Shown here: piece by piece, positions 1 to 10,410 of the stretch
How the letters are laid out: each line of letters begins with the position of its first letter
How positions within the stretch are numbered: the first letter of the stretch is position 1
From: Obelidium mucronatum
Lineage: Eukaryota; Chytridiomycota; Chytridiomycetes; Chytridiales; Chytriomycetaceae
Reading direction: 5' to 3'
NCBI GenBank assembly: GCA_025765595.1
Contig: JAIVFH010000021.1
Location: forward strand, 62,001 to 126,000
DNA length: 64,000 nt
The notes under the pieces: model-generated
Databases searched by the model: none
Told to the model about the DNA's origin: nothing
Seen by the model: only the letters and a program-made list of their open reading frames with translations
Translations under genes and position numbers: made by a program

Positions 1-850
1 AACGGCTTGGGTGGTAGTAGTTTCACCCTTGGTGGTGGTGTTCTCGGCAGCCTTGGTGGTTGCTTGAGTTGTAGTTGTAGTTGTTGTTGTTGTGGTTGGC
101 TTTGCAGTAGTTGTCGTCGTGGTGGTTGTGGTGGTTGGCTTAGTCGTGGTAGTTGTGGTGGTAGTTGTGGTAGTTGGCTTAGTTGTGGTGGTTGTGGTAG
201 TAGTAGTGGTCTTTGTAGTCTTTGTTGCCTTCGAAGTTTTGGTCTTTGTAAGACGAGGAGTCAGTATAGAGGCATTAATTTGAAAAATAAATTACCCTCT
301 TGGTTCCACACTCATTGTCGTAACAGAGACCACCGTAAGAGTGAGATCCAGTGTAACGGATCCCTATTTATTCAATAAAAAATAGGTAAGTATAGTTCAA
401 CTGTGTCCTTATCATTTTCGAACCTGTGATGGCAAGACTGTGAATAGGGTCGTATGCCTCAACCACAGAGACGTAGCAGTCCCCTCTACGCTTGCAAGAT
501 CCAACTCCGACACAGCTGAAAGTCTTGGCTTCATCGATTTTGTCAGCAGTAACAGTCTTCTTTGTGTATTTTCCCTCAGAGTTGTCTGGGTCACAGATGT
601 AGGTGAGCTTGTCGACAACGTAGACAGTGTTTCCAGCAACCGACTTTCCCTTCACAACTTCGACTTGGATAGTCATTTCATCGGACTCGATGGCATAGAA
701 CCAGCCGGGTTTGCTGAACTCGTAGAGGGTTGATTGGAAGGTGTACACCCATGGGTCTCCAATGATCTGACAGGTTGCGTCAGATGGCTTGCAGTAGCCG
801 TAGGCCTTAACGAGGGAGAGAGTGCTCAGGAGGAGAAGTGCGGGAAGCAT
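1..850 (-). CDS. Secreted VWD-like protein with Thr-rich tail (5' complete, 3' runs off window)
   Basis: I read three exons on the minus strand: 850-424, 363-296 and 243 to beyond base 1. The start at 850 gives a hydrophobic signal peptide (MLPALLLLSTLSLVKA). The next ~130 residues are Cys-containing and begin with a CQIIGDPWVYTF motif, which resembles the C-x-GDPH-Y-TF opening of von Willebrand factor type D domains. A short exon adds two more Cys (GGLCYDNECG). After a phase-0 intron with a TACTGAC branch-like site, the protein becomes almost pure threonine with Lys, Pro and Ala, a mucin-like region likely to be O-glycosylated. Role inferred: extracellular or wall-associated adhesive or structural protein. 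The VWD assignment is a motif-level match only, and the GTTCG donor of intron 1 is non-consensus. Confidence 0.6.
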
Positions 851-1236
851 AGCGGGGGTTTTGGAGAGAAATTGGTTTGGTGGTTTTCCAGATCTCCTTT
901 TTAGGCTTGCAGTTTGTGATTTGATTAAAAGCTCGCGCCATAAAAATATACGTATTCGGATGTAATCCAACGTAGCAGAGCTTAAACAAGAGAATCAAAT
1001 GATAATGCTTTGTTGCCTGCTGTGCTTGGCCAAGCGAATACCAGCGGAAGTGATATGCTTACAAGATGCTTAGACACCCACCGCCAGTGAGACGCATCAT
1101 CATCGTATCACGTAAAATAAGAGAAAACACAGCGGAACATCGGAACATCAAGATACTTCTATATCCAAATTACTGCCATCCACATATCACATCGCAAACG
1201 AAAGAAAGAATTCCCAAAAAAAAAGACAGACTTCAA
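851..1236 (-). promoter_or_regulatory. Promoter region of the VWD-like gene / 3' flank of EFR3
   Basis: This gap lies between the EFR3 stop and the start of the VWD-like gene, both on the minus strand, so it should hold the EFR3 3' end and the promoter of the secreted gene. A TATA-like TATATTTTTATGG on the minus strand at about 937-949 lies roughly 90 bases upstream of the start at 850. I see no other gene. Confidence 0.3.
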
Positions 1237-4200
1237 TCAATTCTCAGTGCCAGCGACTTTAGCTGGAAGATAGACGCCATCTTGTTCTGTTCCAATAACG
1301 GTTACTACCACTTCTTCCGGACTCGTTCCCGGCTGTGGCTCTGCTTTGCTGCCCAAATCTTGACTTTTATCCCCACTTGAACTGCCAAAACGGAGACTGT
1401 GTTTTCCCAAGTGCGATGGCTCCAAAAAGTGACTTTTCTTGTGCGTGCTTACACTATAGGACAGGGATTGGGTTAAGAGCCGATTTGGCAAAAGAAAAAA
1501 AAAGAAACGTACTTTGTGATTGAAGTTGAGATATTATTCAACAATTTCTTGACATCAATCTTTCCTTTTGGCGTTGGTGTCACAGTTCGCAAGCTACTGT
1601 CTACGACGCGAACTTCTGTTGAGCTGCTGTGGATGCTAATGGCATCTTTCAAGTCTTCGAATTTGATGGGTGTGTCTGCCCTCTATATCAAACTCGGTCA
1701 GAAAAAACAGCCAACAAAGATCAAAAGCCATGCACTCACAAAAGAAGCACCAGATCTCACACTTTCGACGTCCTTCTTCCCGACTCCCAGCCCTTCGGAC
1801 GGACGAGTAGCCAACTTGGCGATGGACACGACACTCAATCCTCCCTCAACAACACCTGAATATCGCTTGCCTCCGATACTGACAGCAGATTGGGACAAGT
1901 CTACACCAGACTCACTTGTTGTGTGAAACTCTTCCCCAATCTTGGCCTTGACTTCATCCACATTGATCAAATTGGATTCATAGAGTAACGGCAAGATTTC
2001 CGAAGCAGGAATCGGGGAAGGATCTTGGACGTTGGCCACGGAGCTGAAAGTCCTCGCAGCAGCTTCCGCGCTATCACCGGACCCGTTCTTGATAACCCAA
2101 TACTCCACACTGGCAGACAGAGTCTCCATCTTTGTAGTCAAAGGAATACCAGCAGAGGTTGGCCCAAACTTTTCCAGATACGTCTTCAACGCGGGTAGAG
2201 TAAACACTCCCGCAAGTTCCTTCAAATGGTCAATAAACAATCTCTGAACAGCCGTTTTTCTCGTTGGAGTAGACTTGACAACATCATTCTGAAGCTTCAA
2301 GAGGAATTGAATGCTCGAGCCAACTCCATCTGCACTGCTTCCATATTTCCGGAGAAACATTGAAATTAATGTTCCCATGGCAACAAAATCAACTGGGCCG
2401 CTTGTATCCAACAAAGCGTAAGAATGAAGCTTTTGATACGTCAAATGCACAAATTCTTCGTCCGCGACTTGCTTTTTGGAAACGGATAATGCATCGTCCA
2501 GTTGACTCTGCACAACGTCCAACGCAATTGCACTATTCAAGAACAAAGCTGATAAAATTCGAATATCTTGATTCATATCAACCAGATAAGGAAGCAGCGG
2601 GATCAACAGAACCGCACTGATTCTGGCCGGAAGAGTAAGCGAAGTACGCTTTGCCTTGTTGGATTTCTGCGTTCCCATAGCGACTCGCGTGAGAGTGGAG
2701 AATTTATCCAATTCAAAGTTGACGCCATCCAAGTTCGAAATGACGGATCCGCGCAGATTCGTCAAAGACTGTCTGCTGCCGCTTTTCCCGTTCTCTGAAA
2801 TACCGCCAGACAAACAGGCTCTCCGAACAGATACGACCCGTAACAAGCAACGAATCAAACTCTTTCGAACACAGACTTCCGCAGCGTCTGATCCTTCCAC
2901 TCTTCCAACCCGATTCACAATAAAGCTAACGATATCATTCAACTGCGTGGGATACGCGATATGAACCCCCAAAGCTCCAACCGCTTCCACAAGCATACCA
3001 TGGAACGCGCGAACATCTCCATCTTCCCCGACCCGATCGGAGTCTGCTGGAACCGCTGTTTCCACAACCAACGCAACAAGTGCTTCCAAGAGCTCCACGA
3101 CAGAAATACCAGCCGCACCAGCTCCACCCGCGCTCACCAAAACAACTACGCCGAGAACTACGCCCGTTTTTTCAATCACGTTTCCGGATAATGGTTGCTG
3201 CTGCTGGTCTTTCCGTTTGCCGCCCTTGAGCTTCTCCAGCAGACTCGCCATCAGCAGGTAATGGTACTGTGGAGCAACGGATCCAGAAACGACCGTCATA
3301 ACGTGAACAACCATGCTCTTATCGCCCCACAACTTTTTCTCCTCCAAAAACGCCCAGAGTGGCGGAATCAGGAAACGGAGGCTTTCACGGGTCCCGTTTT
3401 TGAAGAGAACACTGAGGCTCTCTTGCGCGCTTTGTTCGAGAAGCGGGTGGGTAAAGAGATCATCGGTGATACTATTGTGGTGAGGTTGGTTTGTTTGCAT
3501 TGGTGGAGTTGCGTTTGGTAGTCCTGGAGTGCGTGGTGGTTCTGATGTAGAGCGTAAACGTTTTTCTTCTTGAAGGTTTGAAAGGATCGCGGGGATCATG
3601 TGGGATACATATTCAGGTGCTTTTGGGTTTACTAAAAACGTGTCGCTGGCAGCGATGCTCTGAATGGCGCGAAGGCCGGACAGATGGATCCTGAAATAAA
3701 ATTGAAGTACATCAAAATAAGTTGAGTTAAAGGGACGGTCAATTTGGCGCGCTTACTTTTGCTGGACAAGTGTGTTTTTGGTGATTAGTGTGCAGTTTCC
3801 GCAGAATTGGTGGACAAGTTTTGAGTAAAGGCTAGTAAGTTCAATATCCATGATGGTATCGTGGCGATAGAGACTGTTGAAAGTAACAAACTGTTTGACT
3901 TATATCAGTATGGAGGTCTTGTTTCAAATCAAGGGGAATCGCAATCATAATCCCAGCATCCGAATGAGTCTCCCTCCTGGACAATACAGATTCTGTCCCG
4001 GAAAAAGACACTATGCGCTCTTGTGATGGTTGTACTCAACTGTTGAAGTTGCTTCCAAGATCAATTCCGGATCAGGCGACGCAAGGACCAAGTCAATAAT
4101 CTTGAGCACATTCTTTGCCATTAGATTAATGTGTGTTGCAGGACACTGAGCCATAAGCGCATCTACGATCTGAAGCGACACCTTGACAAACCTAATTTGC

Positions 4201-4483
4201 AGAAGTCAACACATGCATCAAAAAAAAGGGAGCGACGTAAGTCAAAGCTAACCCAATCTTGCTTCTTCCCAAATCTGTTTCGACTTTCTTGACCAAGTAC
4301 TCTCCGACTTTGACCAGCTTTATTGGTTTGCTGTTTGCATAAAACAACAAGGTGGAGAGGTGGCTCGGCCGCGGACCAGTTTCGCCGGGATCGGTTGGAT
4401 ACACTTTGTTGACGAGGGCCGCATGGTTCGAGGTGAGCAGCGAGCGGGGATTGATGCCGCTTTCACCAGCAACAGCCCACCAT
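1237..4483 (-). CDS. EFR3: EFR3 family plasma-membrane anchor of PI4-kinase
   Basis: Six exons: 4483-4253, 4191-4041, 3890-3757, 3690-1740, 1682-1513, 1453-1237, about 950 residues. EFR3 is a palmitoylated ARM/HEAT-like rod that recruits the PI4KIIIalpha (Stt4) complex to the plasma membrane. Support: an N-terminal HAALVNKVYP match to the family's signature; LLFYANSKPIKLVKVGEYL followed by KKVETDLGRSKIG; then FVKVSLQIVDAL and NLMAKNVLKIIDLVLAS. The weakly conserved helical C-terminal half fits the family. The only upstream ATG (4483) is separated from the conserved frame by one extra base in a GGG run (about 4474-4480). So the start depends on that break being a sequence error; otherwise a further 5' exon is needed. 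Palmitoylation cysteines are not obvious at the N terminus. Confidence 0.88.
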
Positions 4484-4629
4484 CACTTTTAGTTTATTGA
4501 AAATGAAATCGTTTATAAATGAAAGAAGCAAGAACAGCATGCCATGGCGTTGAAGAATTTCATGGTTGTAGTGAAGGTAATCAGAAAGTTAATTGTCACA
4601 TCGGGAACCGTCGTGATTTATCAATCGAT

Positions 4630-4882
4630 TCGACCAACTGTGCGAAATGGCACAAGGAGAATTTGGCCACCAAAGCAAGAGAGTATCCATTGTCCACGTC
4701 CATGCTTACTTGTTGACGGAAAGTTTGACTTTCGTGCACGCCAAGGACCCTCAAGGAAGGCGCATTGTTTTATTCCGCGATTCCACGGATATCCGCAGAA
4801 TTCCCTAATCAACACCAAGCCAACTACTCAATGTGGCTCATTCTGGACACTGCGTTCAAGCGACCACGACGAGCAGCAACTT
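4630..4882 (+). pseudogene. CRAL-TRIO gene fragment (truncated, degenerate)
   Basis: About 250 bases align with codons ~48-132 of the intact CRAL-TRIO gene at 8168-9076 and most closely with the broken copy at 6956. The NCAKWHKE, HVHAYLL and DPQGR stretches are recognisable but fall in different frames. Neither the start nor the C-terminal two thirds is present. It lies between EFR3 and DGAT2 and is best read as a decayed partial duplicate, possibly now forming part of the DGAT2 promoter. Confidence 0.75.
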
Positions 4883-4986
4883 TTCTCAACTTTGGCGGCG
4901 ATCTTTCCGCCCACGTGCTTGGCTGCGTTGTTCGATTGCAAGACTTTGAAAAACAATTTTCCCACCAAACCAAACCAAACCCGACA

Positions 4987-6196
4987 ATGAAACGCATCTC
5001 GTCCCTTCCGAAAATGCCCACTTTCGCGCCGCTAAGCGTCCCTTTTCCGCGACGAAGGCAAACAGCGGCCGTCGCTTTCTGGATGATCCTCGTTCCGCTG
5101 TTTATCCTCATCTTCTTGGAGATGTTGCTGTTATCGTATGTGGTAAGTGGATATTGCATAGCTCGAGCCCCACGATAACACGCATTTGAACCAGACTCGT
5201 TCAATCGCTTTGGTGTATTTCCTGTATGTCATGCAGGATAAGGGCCACAACACGGGAGCCCGCCGCAATGAATTTCTGCGAAGACTATCGGTCTGGGTTT
5301 GGTTCCGAGACTTTTTCCCAATCTCCCTTAGGAAAGAAGCGGATTTAGATCCGTCAAAGAAGTACATTTTCGGCTATCATCCACACGGGTAGGTGTTGCT
5401 TCTATTTATAGGCACACCACACTAACCTATTTGACATGTGACAGAGTATTATCGCTGGGTGCATTCACTTCCTTTGGCACAGAGGCATGCAATATCTCTA
5501 CTGTATTTCCTGGCCTCAATATTCGTCTTCTGACACTGGAGTCGAATTTCAAGATTCCCTTTTTTCGCGATGTCCTTTTGGGATTGAACATAGCCTCTGC
5601 CGATAAAAAGTGTATCAATTACATTCTTGGATCAAACAATCCAGGCGACAGGTTGAGTCTCATATCTTTCATGGGGTGTGTGTTGAGCAAAAAAACATTA
5701 ACAGAAACCCTACTTTTTTCACCTTATAGTGTTGTTCTTGTTCTTGGAGGAGCAGCTGAAGCTTTAGAAGGCACTTCCAAACACGAATACTCTAATTTTA
5801 AAGTCGCGTCTTGGCTTCATCAAACTCGCACTGATACACGGCGCGTCTCTTGTCCCAACTTTTGCATTTGGAGAAAATGACATTTGGGATCAAGTTCCCA
5901 ACCCCAAAGGATCTTTTGTCCGCAAGTTTCAAACAATGTTTAAGGATATAGCGTCTTTCAGCCCTATCCTGTTTCATGGGCGGGGAATCTTCACATATGA
6001 CTATGGAATTATGCCTTATCGTCGACCCATCACTGTTGTCACGGGACGGCCCATTGATTTACCCAAAATTGAAAACCCAACCGAAAAGGACTTGCTGGAA
6101 TATCAGGCTTTGTATATTGCTGGTCTTCAAGCAGTCTACAATCGATACAAGGATGACTTGTTGCCTGGAAGAAAGAAGGATTTAATCATCACGTGA
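4987..6196 (+). CDS. DGAT2: Diacylglycerol O-acyltransferase type 2
   Basis: Transfers an acyl group from acyl-CoA to diacylglycerol to make triacylglycerol at the ER and lipid droplets. Exons 4987-5142, 5195-5388, 5445-5651 and 5730-6196 give about 340 residues, the usual size. An N-terminal membrane segment (FWMILVPLFILIFLEMLLL) is followed by the catalytic YHPHG motif, interrupted by an intron inside the glycine codon. Then come FPGLNIR, VLVLGGAAEAL, LGFIKLALIHGASLVPTFAF with GEND, and MPYRRPI...GRPIDLPK, all in the family's order. There is one frame break: near 5795-5806 (a TTTTAAA run) the reading frame must skip one base to pass from EYSNF to KSRLGF. Every catalytic motif is intact, so a sequence error is more likely than a dead gene. 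Confidence 0.9.
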
Positions 6197-6420
6197 AAGT
6201 CGTTGCTTTTTTTCGTGTCTGGCGCCTTTGTTTGTTATTTATTATCTTCATCTTCCATCTTTTTTATATCTCTTTTGTCCGCGACAATCCGTCATTCCAT
6301 TTTCTTTGCTGTGCAGTAAAATAGTCTCTTTCGAGGGACGACCTCATTAAATATAAGTTTGGTTCTAGTTATTGACTTTTTAATTTATGTTTCTTCTCGT
6401 GGTTGTTGTAAGTCCAAGCC

Positions 6421-6532
6421 TTATTCCACTACGAGAATTTTACTTTCAGTCCACCACTTATTGACATAGTTGGCACCGTTGAAACAGACTCGTGATACTG
6501 GATTTGAGTACTTGGCGTTGGCATCCCAAGCT
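6421..6532 (-). pseudogene. Possible chitin-binding (CBM5/12-like) C-terminal exon remnant
   Basis: On the minus strand, after a TTTCAG acceptor, the frame reads AWDANAKYSNPVSRVCFNGANY followed closely by KWWTESK and then a stop. The W...Y...V.FNG.NY..KWWT spacing resembles type-3 chitin-binding modules found at the ends of fungal chitinases. I could not join it to a convincing upstream catalytic domain: candidate upstream frames (to about 6850) are short and interrupted. It may be the relic of a secreted chitinase-like gene or a chance match. Confidence 0.3.
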
Positions 6533-6955
6533 CTGAAACAACGGACACGATTTGTGGGTGGGTGGGATTAGAGGGCGAAACCCGGATTGAGGAGTGAGAG
6601 ACCGCGTCTTCTTTGACGCAACACACGCTCATTGGATGGTATTGGTTCATTGATGTGGCGTCGATAACCTACGGACCCGCCGTCACGTGTGCTGAAATAA
6701 CTATTGCAGCTCGCGCAACATGTCCTTCCTTCCGCCTTGTGTCCCGTCTTTGGGGTGGGCATGATGAAGGGGATGTCTCGTTGAAATAAGGTGCTAGAGC
6801 GAAGACACCTTTCTGAACGCACATTTTTTTTTACAATCAATCGCCTTGGCATCCGTTTCCTGAACTTTTAAAAGCCTCAACTGAAAAGCCTCCTGAAGCC
6901 TCCCTCAACCAAAAAAAAAAACCTCCCCAAAAAACGGAAACCAATTGAATTCAAA
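6533..6955. other. Intergenic, no supported gene
   Basis: Between the CBM-like remnant and the broken CRAL-TRIO gene I see only short open frames on the minus strand with no recognisable motif. The last ~50 bases are A/C-rich and resemble the leader of the intact CRAL-TRIO gene at 8110-8167, so the promoter appears to have been duplicated with the gene. Confidence 0.4.
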
Positions 6956-7793
6956 ATGTCCTTTGATCAAGCTCTTGCTACCCTCCAAGAATCTATTGCC
7001 CAAGACGCCTTCCTTCGAGACGCCAACTTTGAACCTTACGTTGTAACCAAGTCGCTTTCCTTCCACAAGAACAACGTTGATGCAACACTTAAAGCACTTA
7101 CCAACTGTGCGAAATGGCACAAGCAAGTCCTTGGGCACCAAAGCAAGAGAGTCTCCATTGTCCACGTCCATGCTTTCTTGTTGACGGAAAGTTTGACTTC
7201 GTGCCACCCGCCAAAGACCCTCAAGGAAGACCCATTGTTTTATTCCGCGGTTCCAAGGATATCCGTGAAATCCCCAAGCAACACCAAGCCAACTACTCAA
7301 TGTGGGCTCATTTCTGGACACTGCGTTCAGGAAGCCAATATAAAGTCACTGATGAATCCATCTCCTGCCGCCCCATTCCAACTCCCCATGTAACCACCTA
7401 CGTCCTGAACGCCAGCAAGTTCACAACAAAACTCTGGAACGCTCTCTTGAAATATCGTAAAGAGTTCCAAAATTTCCGCTCATTTCATAAAGTCTACAGA
7501 GTTGTCCAATTTTATGGAGGTTTCTCGGGTTCCAGCTGATTTCGGCGGGCTCCGCTCTTTGGAGGATACACGCGCTGATATGGAGGAACTGATTCGCAGC
7601 GGAATACGCGCGTGAAGGGTTGCGTTACGAGCCGATTGATATCGAAACAATCAACTGGAAGACTTACAAGGTTCCTGATGTGGATCTCACGCTTCGTCCA
7701 GACAGTGTCATGTCGATTGCTTCGAATGTGGACTTTGATCAAATCGATGCTCAGTTGGAAAAGATGGGATTGAATGATGATTCTGAGGAGTGA
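6956..7793 (+). pseudogene. CRAL-TRIO domain gene, frameshifted copy
   Basis: It starts like its intact neighbour (MSFDQALATLQESIAQDAFL) and ends like it (KMGLNDDSEE, stop 7791-7793), but is broken in between. A missing T near 7195 shifts the frame after FLLTES. About 24 codons corresponding to the central strand of the lipid-binding fold are deleted after HFWTLRS. Further small indels occur near 7500-7620, before the DMEE and YEPIDIETINWKTYKVPDVDL segments. The deletion makes restoration by a single error impossible, so this is a real pseudogene. It lies directly upstream of the intact copy in the same orientation, a tandem duplication. Confidence 0.9.
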
Positions 7794-7800
7794 GAGAAAA

Positions 7801-7909
<109 letters not shown>

Positions 7910-8167
7910 CCAGGGGTTTATCTGATCTTGCAGCTTATTACAAATATACCATTATATTAGTCCGTCTTTTTTTTTTGTATGTTGAAAAATACAAAAAACA
8001 ATATGCTTTGTTTGGCTTGAACAAAGTTCATGAATCTCTATTTTTTTTTGTGTTCATTCGATCCTTGGCATCCAATCCTTGAACAACCAGCCTCAAATTC
8101 TCCCTTGTAAAAAAAAAACCGCCCCAAAAAAAACCGGAAACAAAACAGCAACCAAATTGAACTCAAC

Positions 8168-9076
8168 ATGTCCTTTGATCAAGCTCTCACCACCCTCCAA
8201 GAATCCATCGCCCAAGACGCCTTCCTTCAAGCCGCCAACTTTGAACCGTACATTATAACCAAGTCCCTAGCCTACCACAAAAACAACATCGATGCAACCC
8301 TCAAGGCACTCACCAAATGCGCGAAATGGCACAAGGAATACCTCGGCCACCAAAGCAAAAGAGTCTCCATAGTCCACGTACACGCCTTCCTGCTCATGGA
8401 AATCGCCACTTTTGTCCCACACGCAAAGGACCCGGAAGGTAGACCCATCTACTTGTTCTACGGCTTCAAGGACACCCGCTCGGTCCCCAAACAATTCCAC
8501 GCAACATTCAACATGTGGAACCATTTCCGGATCTTACGCTCCGCAGACCATGATAACGACAATTACACGTTAGTCGTCAATTTGGAGGGTTCCAAACTCA
8601 AGAACTTTCGTCCAAGCCAATACAAGCGTCTAGACGAAGCGAACGCGTGCCAACCGCTTCAATCCACGGATACCACGTTATACGTTGTAAACGCGAGTAA
8701 ATTCACTGAAAAGCTTGTGAATGCGTCGTTACGGATCATGAAGAGTATGGGGCCCTCGAAACTCCATTTCATTAAACCAGCTGAACTGTCAAACCACCTG
8801 GATGTTTCCTTGATCCCCGTTGATTTCGGCGGGCGTCGCTCGTTGGGGGATGCACGTGTGGATATGGAGGATTTTATTCGTGAGGAGTACGCGCGGGAGG
8901 GGTTACGGTATGAGGCAATTGATGTTGGAACAATCAATTGGAAGAGTTATAAGGTTCCGGATTTGGATCTCACGATTCGTCCGGATACTGCCATGTCTAT
9001 TGCTTCTAATATGGACTTTGATCAGCTTGATGCGCAGTTGGAAAAGATGGGGTTGAATGACGCTTCTGAAGAATGA
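8168..9076 (+). CDS. CRAL-TRIO (Sec14-like) lipid-binding protein
   Basis: An intronless 302-residue protein. Residues ~25-65 fit the CRAL-TRIO N-terminal helical region (ALTKCAKWHKEYLG). Residues ~70-220 fit the lipid-binding fold: GRPIYLF, YTLVVNLEG, then LYVVNASKF and VSLIPVDFGG, the usual terminal strand and glycine pair. Sec14-like proteins exchange phosphatidylinositol, other phospholipids or hydrophobic ligands between membranes; the ligand here is unknown. A conserved ~80-residue acidic tail after the fold (DMEDFIREEYAREGLRYEAID...) is shared with the copy at 28016-28924 and is not part of the standard domain. There is no signal peptide or membrane segment, so it is probably cytosolic. 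Confidence 0.88.
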   Translation: MSFDQALTTLQESIAQDAFLQAANFEPYIITKSLAYHKNNIDATLKALTKCAKWHKEYLGHQSKRVSIVHVHAFLLMEIATFVPHAKDPEGRPIYLFYGFKDTRSVPKQFHATFNMWNHFRILRSADHDNDNYTLVVNLEGSKLKNFRPSQYKRLDEANACQPLQSTDTTLYVVNASKFTEKLVNASLRIMKSMGPSKLHFIKPAELSNHLDVSLIPVDFGGRRSLGDARVDMEDFIREEYAREGLRYEAIDVGTINWKSYKVPDLDLTIRPDTAMSIASNMDFDQLDAQLEKMGLNDASEE

Positions 9077-9268
9077 TTTTTTTTTTTTGGAATAGTACGT
9101 GGTATCCAAAATTTAAGTCGGGTTGTAGTTGTGGCGTAGTTGACTTGCTTGTTTTTTCTTCAAAGTTCTTTTAAGAAAAGAAACCCCAATTTGTCTCCCA
9201 ACAAAGAAGAAAAAAAAAACAACTCAAAAAAAAAAAAAAAAAAAACTCCAAGAAACCCGATCGACAAA

Positions 9269-9557
9269 ATGTCTGATTTGAATTGGTAAGTTATTTGTTG
9301 GAACTGATAATGTATGAGTCGAATGAACATGTTTGGAAGAAGTGCGAATGAGTGTGAAGTCGAGTTGGAGTCGTTGTTTGGCCAAGCGGACTGATGTGGC
9401 TGTTTCTTTTTGACTGGACACACTCAACACATCCACATCTTACAACTAACCCGTACAATCAAAAAAAAGGTGCCAATGTGGAAAGCAAACAACAGACGAA
9501 GCATTGTACTGCTCTCTTGGATGCATGCGGTCCGACATTCGAAGGAACTGGTCATGA
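9269..9557 (+). CDS. Tiny Ecl1-like zinc-binding protein
   Basis: Two exons, 9269-9285 and 9470-9557, joined by a GTAAG...AAAG intron of 184 bases, give a 34-residue protein. It carries C-x-CGK-x9-YCS-x2-C (CQCGKQTTDEALYCSLGC). This pattern is characteristic of the fungal Ecl1 family of small zinc proteins (life-span regulators in fission yeast). The start follows an A-rich leader. The gene may extend into further exons downstream: a 9708-9914 open frame has SPALGY-type low-complexity sequence common in longer family members, but I could not find a splice path that avoids stops. Small size and single-motif evidence limit confidence. Confidence 0.5.
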
Positions 9558-10410
9558 CTTCGCAAACATGGATCAATGAATGAATCATTGCTGAATGTAA
9601 TCATCATCATCATCATCATTACCAGTGGATGATCAAAAGCTGTATATTCAGATTGACTATTCTCGAGGAACCTTCAACATAGTCTCTGATACTACTACTA
9701 CAACGGCATGCACAACATGACAACAAACAACAAGAGAACACGTATGGATTCAATCGAAACACCTCCAACGAGTCCGGCGTTGGGATACATTAGGACGGCG
9801 AATGCATCAACAATAGAACCTACCTGCAGAAACAACCGTATATTCGACACTTGCATTTCATTGCCGAAAGAAGCGAGTATAAACGTTTCTTCCTTCTATA
9901 TATTACATGTTTTATAGTTATACTCTCTTTCTGTATGTATATTTTTTTCTTTTTCAATCATCTTTCTTTCCTTCCTTTTTTGCTTGCAATCCCACTGTCA
10001 CCATCCAATCATTATCTGATTCTATTCGTTCACTATATGTATTTTATTTTTACAAATAAAGTAAAAGTATCTGTAAGGCCGCCCGATATGATCCAATAGA
10101 AGGTGAATTGAAGACAAAGAAAAAAAAAAGAAAAGAAAAAAGAAGAGAGAGATAGAATGTAGAACCGAGTCTGCTGTGTTCATACTCCTATAAAGACAAA
10201 GAAGACGCTCAAACAGGCAGACAATTGAATTCATGGGTTCTTTGTTGTGATGCTAAACGTTTTGGACGCCAGGAGCGCATTGAGAAAGCGACACCTAGTA
10301 ATTTGACACGAGCACAGGAAAGAGAAGGAGAGAGAGAGAGAGAGTAGATCTAGTTGGACGACACCAAGTAGAACATTTTTCATTTAAAAAACAAAAACAC
10401 AAAAAACAAA
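9558..10410. other. Intergenic / CCR4 upstream region
   Basis: No convincing gene. It holds a short CAT trinucleotide run near 9600, an A/T-rich stretch, a pyrimidine-rich tract at about 9940-9985, and a GA-rich tract near 10320-10345 about 70 bases upstream of the CCR4 start, which probably lies in the CCR4 leader or core promoter. Confidence 0.4.

Noticed and set aside
7..378. Plus-strand Cys/Gly/Ser-rich and poly-Val open frames
   Set aside because: They are shadows of the minus-strand threonine repeats.
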